Shown here: piece by piece, positions 59,171 through 64,000 of the stretch
Position numbering within the stretch: the stretch's first letter is position 1
How the letters are laid out: each line of letters opens with the position of its first letter
Origin: Vreelandella olivaria
GTDB lineage: Bacteria > Pseudomonadota > Gammaproteobacteria > Pseudomonadales > Halomonadaceae
Assembly (NCBI RefSeq): GCF_023507745.1
Contig: NZ_JALPZO010000112.1
Span: forward strand, 157,038 to 221,037
Direction: 5' to 3'
Length of the DNA stretch: 64,000 nucleotides
Position numbers and translations under genes: made by a program
Notes under the pieces: generated by a model
Told to the model about the DNA's origin: nothing
Database searches by the model: none
What the model saw: the letters and a program-made list of their open reading frames with translations, nothing else

Positions 59171-59241
59171 TAATAATAAAACTGTTAATTAAAAGCCTCC
59201 GTCATTCATCTGCTCACGACTAACAACATAAGAGAGCCATC

Positions 59242-60912
59242 ATGACAGCAGCTTCAGCCTCACTACCCAAGTACTCGACATTTCTAGAAAGTTTTTCGGT
59301 TGACACCATGATTGCCAGGTTGGATGACCATCAGGATGGCCTTCTCAATGCGTACGAGGCATGCTGTGGGCGGCATGTACGCCAGGGGCAAGGCAACACA
59401 CTGGCGCTGGTGCATGAAGATACGCAAGGGCAAACGCATACCCTGACCTATGCTGAGTTAGATGAACAAAGCAGCCACTTGGCTGGGTGGTTCAAAGCAC
59501 AAGGGTTAGGTGAGGGGGACCGTATCGCCTGCATGCTGCCGCGCTCGGGGGCACTACTCGTGGCGGTGCTTGCCACCTGGCGCATAGGCGCGGTTTACCA
59601 GCCACTGTTTACCGCGTTTGGGCCTGATGCGGTGGACTATCGTTTAAGCCGGGCGGATACCAGGCTGGTGATTACCGACCATGCCAATCGCTATAAGTTT
59701 GATGGGTTGAGCCAGTGCCCATCGGTCTTGGCAGTGGGTGGACCGACCAGTGAACATCCTGACGATTATCACTGGCAATCTGCGTTGACGTATACGTCAA
59801 TGAGCGAAACGCCACCACGACTAGCACCCGAAAAGCCTTTTTTGCAGATGTTTACCTCTGGCACGGTTGGCAAGCCAAAAGGTGTGGCGGTACCACTTTC
59901 CGGTATGGTTGCTTTTGCACTCTACATGGAATTGGCGGTCGATTTGCGTGAAGACGACCGGTTTTGGAATATGGCGGACCCAGGGTGGGCGTATGGCCTT
60001 TATTACGCCATTGCCGGGCCGTTGTTACTGGGAGTGACAACGCATTTTTGTGAGACGGGCTTTAGTGCTGAAGAGGCGCTGGCGTTTATGCAGCGCCATC
60101 GGATTACCAATTTTGCCGCGGCGCCGACTGCCTATCGCTTGATGAAAGCATCAGGATTGTTTGATAACGCTTACCAAACATTGTCGCTGCGTGTCGCCAG
60201 TTCCGCAGGGGAGCCGCTTAATACGGAAGTGGTTACCTGGGTTGAGAAATCCCTGGGTTGTACGGTGATGGATCACTACGGGCAAACCGAAACGGGGATG
60301 ACCTGTAATAACCACCACTCTCTGGATCACCCTAAGCACATTGGAGCCATGGGCGTACCCATGCCGGGGTATCGGTTGGCGATACTGGATGCCGAGTATA
60401 ACGAACTGCCACCCGGTGAGCCGGGTGTGCTGGCGGTGGATATCAAGAACTCACCTGCGCATTTCTTTCAGGGCTATACCTGGCAGGAAAAAGATCCTTT
60501 TGTAAAAGGCTACTATTTGACGGGGGACGTAGTCATTCGTAATGAAGACGGCTCGTTCCGGTTTGCCGGGCGCGATGACGACATCATCACTACCGCTGGC
60601 TACCGGGTTGGCCCTACGGATGTTGAAAACAGTGTCATGACGCACCCAGCAGTGGCGGAGTCTGCGGCTGTCGGTCAGCCAGACGAGATTCGTGGTGAAA
60701 TCATTAAGTCCTTTATTGTGCTGCGCGAGGGGTATCAGGCAAGCGAAGCTCTGGCCGAGGAAATACGCCAACAAGTGCGTGAGCGACTATCGGCCCATGC
60801 GTTTCCGCGGGTGATAGAGTTTGTCGATGAATTACCCAAAACCCCCAGCGGTAAAATTCAGCGCTTCAAACTGCGTGCCCAAGCCGCTGAGCAAGTGCGC
60901 ACCGATAAGTAA
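59242..60912 (+). CDS. AMP-binding acyl-CoA synthetase
   Basis: 556 residues. It activates a carboxylic acid to its CoA thioester. P-loop MFTSGTVGKPKGVAVP (~206-221), YGQTETGMTCNNHH, GYYLTGDVVIRNEDGSFRF, and the C-terminal Lys in PKTPSGKIQRFKLR. The MADPGWAYGLYYA segment and length place it nearer to acetyl/medium-chain (Acs/ACSM-like) than to long-chain FadD. RBS AGAGAG. Followed after 17 bp by the SDR gene, probably one operon. Confidence 0.88.
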   Translation: MTAASASLPKYSTFLESFSVDTMIARLDDHQDGLLNAYEACCGRHVRQGQGNTLALVHEDTQGQTHTLTYAELDEQSSHLAGWFKAQGLGEGDRIACMLPRSGALLVAVLATWRIGAVYQPLFTAFGPDAVDYRLSRADTRLVITDHANRYKFDGLSQCPSVLAVGGPTSEHPDDYHWQSALTYTSMSETPPRLAPEKPFLQMFTSGTVGKPKGVAVPLSGMVAFALYMELAVDLREDDRFWNMADPGWAYGLYYAIAGPLLLGVTTHFCETGFSAEEALAFMQRHRITNFAAAPTAYRLMKASGLFDNAYQTLSLRVASSAGEPLNTEVVTWVEKSLGCTVMDHYGQTETGMTCNNHHSLDHPKHIGAMGVPMPGYRLAILDAEYNELPPGEPGVLAVDIKNSPAHFFQGYTWQEKDPFVKGYYLTGDVVIRNEDGSFRFAGRDDDIITTAGYRVGPTDVENSVMTHPAVAESAAVGQPDEIRGEIIKSFIVLREGYQASEALAEEIRQQVRERLSAHAFPRVIEFVDELPKTPSGKIQRFKLRAQAAEQVRTDK

Positions 60913-60929
60913 CCAAAAGGAAAACTGCA

Positions 60930-61697
60930 ATGCAGGTAAAGGATCGTACTTTTTTGATTACAGGAGCTGCTTCGGGCTTAGGGGCGGCAACGGCAGAACG
61001 CCTGATAGCGGCGGGTGCCTGTGTGGTGCTTTGCGATTTGAGTGACGGTATGAATACCCAAGCCGATCAGCTTGGTGAGCGCGCAAACGCGTGCATGGCA
61101 GATATAACCTCCTCAGAGCAGATGCAGCAGGCTATTGATGTGGCGGTGAAGATGGGAGGCGACAGCGGCCTCTCAGGTGTCATTCATTGCGCGGGTGTGG
61201 TGAGCGTTGCAAAGCTGGTTGATCGTGAAGGAAGGCCAGCCGATCTTGAAAGCTATGCTCGAACCATCAATATCAATTTGGTCGGTACGTTTAACGTGAT
61301 GCGTCTAGCCGCTGCGGCGATGGCCAAAAACACGCCGGAAAGCAGTGGTGAACGTGGCGTGATTATTAATACGGCATCCATTGCTGCCTTTGATGGTCAG
61401 GTTGGTCAGTGTGCCTACAGTGCTTCTAAAGCAGGTGTTGTCGGTATGAGTTTGCCCGCAGCAAGAGAGCTGTCGCGCCACGCTATCCGCGTTATGGCAA
61501 TTGCACCTGGCGTATTTGAAACCCCCATGATGAGCGAGATTCCTGATGAGGCTGCTCAGGCACTGGCAGCAGCTGTGCCTTATCCTAAGCGGTTAGGTAA
61601 GCCTGATGAGTTTGCCCAACTGGCTGAGCAAATCATTATTAACCCCATGCTTAACGGAGAAGTGATTCGTTTGGATGGTGGTATACGCATGCAGTAA
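60930..61697 (+). CDS. SDR-family 3-hydroxyacyl-CoA dehydrogenase (HSD17B10-like)
   Basis: 255 residues. NAD-binding [15 protein letters not shown] (~11-25), CSTM-type [14 protein letters not shown] and the catalytic YSASKAG, then the [10 protein letters not shown] loop typical of type 2 3-hydroxyacyl-CoA dehydrogenases. It oxidises 3-hydroxyacyl-CoA, for example in isoleucine or short-chain fatty-acid breakdown. The ATG follows AAAGGAAAA. A terminator follows (61727-61757), so the dehydrogenase gene next door has its own promoter. Confidence 0.88.
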   Translation: MQVKDRTFLITGAASGLGAATAERLIAAGACVVLCDLSDGMNTQADQLGERANACMADITSSEQMQQAIDVAVKMGGDSGLSGVIHCAGVVSVAKLVDREGRPADLESYARTININLVGTFNVMRLAAAAMAKNTPESSGERGVIINTASIAAFDGQVGQCAYSASKAGVVGMSLPAARELSRHAIRVMAIAPGVFETPMMSEIPDEAAQALAAAVPYPKRLGKPDEFAQLAEQIIINPMLNGEVIRLDGGIRMQ

Positions 61698-61726
61698 TAA
61701 ACAGGCTTTTGTGCGCACATATAAAC

Positions 61727-61757
61727 AACCTGCTGGCGATTTGCTGGCAGGTTTTTC
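61727..61757 (+). terminator. Intrinsic terminator after the SDR gene
   Basis: AACCTGC (61727-61733) pairs with GCAGGTT (61747-61753), with TGG/CTG partial pairing inside, followed by a T-rich run TTTTTCTATTTTT. Confidence 0.85.
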
Positions 61758-61820
61758 TATTTTTAATCAAATATTTATTTTTCAAACTACTAAAGTAGTA
61801 GGTGATTGTTCCGATTAATT

Positions 61821-61834
61821 CAAACGCTCGCTTG
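61821..61834. promoter_or_regulatory. Second, weaker PsrA-like site
   Basis: CAAAC-GCTC-GCTTG differs at one base from the CAAAC-N4-GTTTG core. Its centre is 41 bp (about four helical turns) upstream of the strong site at 61859. Confidence 0.35.
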
Positions 61835-61858
61835 ACTCGGCAAGGTGTGCGCGCTAGT

Positions 61859-61878
61859 TTTCAAACATGTGTTTGAAA
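61859..61878. promoter_or_regulatory. PsrA-like operator upstream of acyl-CoA dehydrogenase
   Basis: TTTCAAACATGTGTTTGAAA: 8-bp arms around a 4-bp spacer. The core CAAAC-N4-GTTTG fits the PsrA consensus, 51 bp before the start codon. It is inside the longer open frame that begins at 61845, which argues for the later start at 61929. Confidence 0.7.
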
Positions 61879-61928
61879 GTTGTTTGATGTTAAAAGCGGC
61901 TTTCGGCCCCCTGTTTAGGAGAAGTGAC

Positions 61929-63734
61929 ATGCCCAGCTATCAGGCCCCCCTGCGTGACTTACGTTTCGTAATGGACGAAATGTTTGACTATCCCAGCCAC
62001 TATGCGGCGCTACCCAATGGGGATGACGCCTCCCCCGATGTGGTGAGCGCTATTTTGGAAGAGGGAGCACGCTTTACTCGCGATGTCCTGCTGCCGCTTA
62101 ACCAAAGTGGTGATGAGGAAGGGTGTCGGTTGGAGGGAGGGGAAGTAAAAGCGCCTCAAGGATTTAAAGAGGCGTATCAGCAGTACGTTGAGGGCGGATG
62201 GCCAAGCCTGGCAGCCGATGTGGAGCATGGAGGTCAAGGACTTCCTCACTCCTTGGCCATGGTGCTCTCAGAAATGATATGCGCCACTAACTTGGCATGG
62301 GGAATGTACCCTGGGCTTTCGCACGGTGCGGCGGATGCACTCAGGCACCATGGAACCGATGAGCAAAAGGCGACTTATCTTACCAAGCTGGTGGAGGGTG
62401 TATGGACAGGCACCATGTGCTTAACCGAGCCCCACTGCGGTACCGACCTTGGGTTAATTAAAACCCGTGCCGAACCTGGGGAGGGCGATGCATTCGCTAT
62501 TACCGGCACCAAGATCTTTATCTCCGCTGGCGACCATAATCTGGCTGAGAACATCGTCCACCTTGTGCTCGCCAAGCTGCCTGATGCGCCGGAGGGTTCC
62601 AAAGGTATTTCACTGTTTGTAGTGCCTAAATTCTTACCTGATGCCCAGGGTAATCCAGGTGAGCGCAATGGCGTCAGTTGTGGCTCTCTGGAGCACAAGA
62701 TGGGCATACACGGTAACGCCACCTGTGTAATGAACTTTGATGGTGCTATTGGCTACCTGGTGGGGCCGCCCAATAAGGGTTTAGCCTGTATGTTCACGAT
62801 GATGAACGCAGCACGCCTTGGGGTGGGTATCCAGGGGCTTGGGTTAATGGAAGCCAGTTTCCAAAACTCACTGAGCTATGCACGTGACCGTTTACAGATG
62901 CGAGCGCTTTCTGGTCCCAAAGCGCCCGAAAAGGTAGCAGACCCTATTATTGTGCACCCGGACGTGCGGCGAATGCTGCTAACCCAAAAAGCCTTTGCGG
63001 AAGGGGGGCGTATGTTGGTGCTGTACGCTGCTCAGCTGCTCGATGTTGTTGAGCAGGGCAAGCTGGGTGAGGAGAAAGAGCGTGCAGAAACGCTGCTGGG
63101 TCTGCTGACACCTATTGTGAAAGCATTTCTTACTGAGATTGGATTTGAGTGCACCAACGAAGGTGTGCAGGTTTTTGGTGGCCACGGCTTTATTAAAGAG
63201 TGGGGTATGGAGCAGTTAGTGCGGGATGCTCGTATTACCCGGCTTTATGAAGGCACCACTGGTATTCAGGCACTGGATCTGTTGGGCCGTAAAGTGCTGA
63301 TGAGCCAGGGAGAGTCGCTTAAAGTATTTACCAAAGAGATTCATAAATTCTGTAAGTCGGAAGCAGATAACCCAGCGCTTAAGGAGTTTGTTGAGCCATT
63401 GAGCAAGCTCAATGCTGAGTGGGGCGAGCTGACCATGGGCGTGGGTATGAAGGCCATGCAGGAGCGCGAGGAGGTCGGGGCGGCCAGCGTCGATTACCTG
63501 ATGTACTCCGGCTATGTCACGCTAGCTTATCTATTTGCTCGTGCAGCCAGGCAGGCCTCAGCCTCTTTAGACAGTGACGACAAGGCCTTTTATGCGGCCA
63601 AGCTAAATACTGCGCGCTTCTATTATCAGCGCTTGTTACCCCGTACCAAGGCGCATGCGCAAATGATGCGTGCAGGGGCTGAAAGCCTTATGGCTATTTC
63701 TAGCGAAGACTTCGGCTTGGGTTTTGAAATTTGA
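61929..63734 (+). CDS. Acyl-CoA dehydrogenase, long form with C-terminal extension
   Basis: 601 residues from ATG 61929 (AGGAG eight bases upstream, family start MPSYQAPLRDLRFVMDE). FAD enzyme introducing the first double bond in beta-oxidation. GTMCLTEPHCGTDLG (~160-175) and ITGTKIFISAGDHN are the FAD/substrate regions. The catalytic Glu lies in RLYEGTTGIQALDLLGRK (~440). The last ~130 residues are the acetyl-CoA-dehydrogenase C-terminal-like domain. Likely PsrA-controlled together with fadD. Confidence 0.92.
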   Translation: MPSYQAPLRDLRFVMDEMFDYPSHYAALPNGDDASPDVVSAILEEGARFTRDVLLPLNQSGDEEGCRLEGGEVKAPQGFKEAYQQYVEGGWPSLAADVEHGGQGLPHSLAMVLSEMICATNLAWGMYPGLSHGAADALRHHGTDEQKATYLTKLVEGVWTGTMCLTEPHCGTDLGLIKTRAEPGEGDAFAITGTKIFISAGDHNLAENIVHLVLAKLPDAPEGSKGISLFVVPKFLPDAQGNPGERNGVSCGSLEHKMGIHGNATCVMNFDGAIGYLVGPPNKGLACMFTMMNAARLGVGIQGLGLMEASFQNSLSYARDRLQMRALSGPKAPEKVADPIIVHPDVRRMLLTQKAFAEGGRMLVLYAAQLLDVVEQGKLGEEKERAETLLGLLTPIVKAFLTEIGFECTNEGVQVFGGHGFIKEWGMEQLVRDARITRLYEGTTGIQALDLLGRKVLMSQGESLKVFTKEIHKFCKSEADNPALKEFVEPLSKLNAEWGELTMGVGMKAMQEREEVGAASVDYLMYSGYVTLAYLFARAARQASASLDSDDKAFYAAKLNTARFYYQRLLPRTKAHAQMMRAGAESLMAISSEDFGLGFEI

Positions 63735-63821
63735 TGGATGTAAACCACTCGATGTCAACAGCTTGATGTCGTTACATCCTTAACAGAGCACTCTCTGGTC
63801 AGGAGTCCTGATCGGTGGTTT

Positions 63822-63861
63822 GCGGCAGGTCTGTTCTATGAATGGTGCCTGCCGCTTTTTT
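63822..63861 (+). terminator. Intrinsic terminator after acyl-CoA dehydrogenase
   Basis: GCGGCAGG (63822-63829) pairs with CCTGCCGC (63848-63855), followed by six T and then TATTTT. Strong GC stem. Confidence 0.9.
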
Positions 63862-63875
63862 ATTTTAAAAAAACC

Positions 63876-63904
63876 TTGCCAAGCCGGCAGCGAATCCGTA
63901 AAGT
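63876..63904 (+). promoter_or_regulatory. Stable-RNA-type promoter at the right edge
   Basis: TTGCCA (63876-63881), 17 bp, TAAAGT (63899-63904), then a GC-rich discriminator ACGCATCCGCTGCC similar to that of the tRNA-Ala promoter in this window. The region 63884-63920 is also a 37-nt near-palindrome with two mismatches. A further TTGGCG at 63974-63979 could be a second -35 whose -10 lies outside the window. Confidence 0.5.
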
Positions 63905-64000
63905 ACGCATCCGCTGCCGGGGACGCATGGCGTTGCCAGCGGTGCATAAGGTTGAAAAAACCTTGGTTTGTCAGAGGGTTGGCGAAAACGCTGCCATGCT

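Larger units (their letters stand above)
63735..64000. other. Right-edge intergenic region (no gene seen)
   Basis: It holds the dehydrogenase terminator (63822-63861), then a stable-RNA-type promoter (63876-63904) and AT/GC patches up to the window edge. No coding frame or tRNA is recognisable in the last 95 bases. Confidence 0.6.

Overview
The window looks like chromosome of a Halomonadaceae-type (Halomonas-like) gammaproteobacterium. This is inferred from gene content and order, not from a database search. Supporting signs are the gacA-uvrC-pgsA-tRNA(Gly-Cys-Leu) block, a methylcitrate cluster using AcnD/PrpF instead of PrpD, the rnd-ycgL-acpH-ycgN string, CysB/CysH, LapAB and a GacA-type regulator. 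Most of it is ordinary core genome, densely packed on both strands.

Layout. 1-1360 is the 5' part of a cas3 gene running off the left edge, so a CRISPR-Cas type I locus (probably I-C) should lie to the left. 1.5-8.8 kb: serS, a SIMPL protein, an AI-2E-family permease, trxA, cysB, cysH and pabB. 9.0-15.9 kb: a propionate (2-methylcitrate) operon gntR-prpB-prpC-acnD-prpF with a 16-bp palindromic operator in front. 15.9-21.5 kb: a ComEA-like protein, pyrF, lapAB, ihfB, sdhE-ygfX and nadB. 21.7-25.5 kb: three tRNAs, pgsA, uvrC, gacA and tRNA-Ala. 25.6-32.6 kb: argF, grxD, dnaX-ybaB-recR and rnd-ycgL-acpH-ycgN. 32.7-36.4 kb: an unrecognised 52-residue protein, oligopeptidase B, a membrane protein and a glutamine amidotransferase. 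36.6-49.3 kb: fadD, hrpA, a KASIII-like enzyme, mlaA, a SpoIIE-phosphatase/STAS pair, transaldolase and two transporters. 49.4-57.0 kb: pstSCAB followed by gap-arsJ and a convergent arsC, which together read as a phosphate-uptake/arsenate-detoxification module. 57.2-63.7 kb: thiolase, a TetR regulator, acyl-CoA synthetase, SDR and acyl-CoA dehydrogenase, a fatty-acid or acyl-CoA degradation group.

How the genes work together. Three small regulons can be read from DNA sites: a GntR operator before the prp genes, PsrA-like sites before fadD and before the acyl-CoA dehydrogenase, and a Pho box before pstS. The Pst system imports phosphate (and unavoidably arsenate). The GAPDH-ArsJ pair would make and export 1-arseno-3-phosphoglycerate, and ArsC would reduce arsenate. 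No arsR, arsB/acr3 or phoU is present in the window.

Items most worth a second look: the 52-residue protein with a duplicated TIWDT motif; a shared promoter-region element at 3650-3677 and 32882-32900; a dnaX -1 frameshift signal followed by a perfect 14-copy hexanucleotide repeat; a thioredoxin with Lys in place of the buried Asp26; a SpoIIE regulator with a degenerate receiver; and a stable-RNA-type promoter at the right edge. I found no convincing wholly new multi-gene system inside the window.
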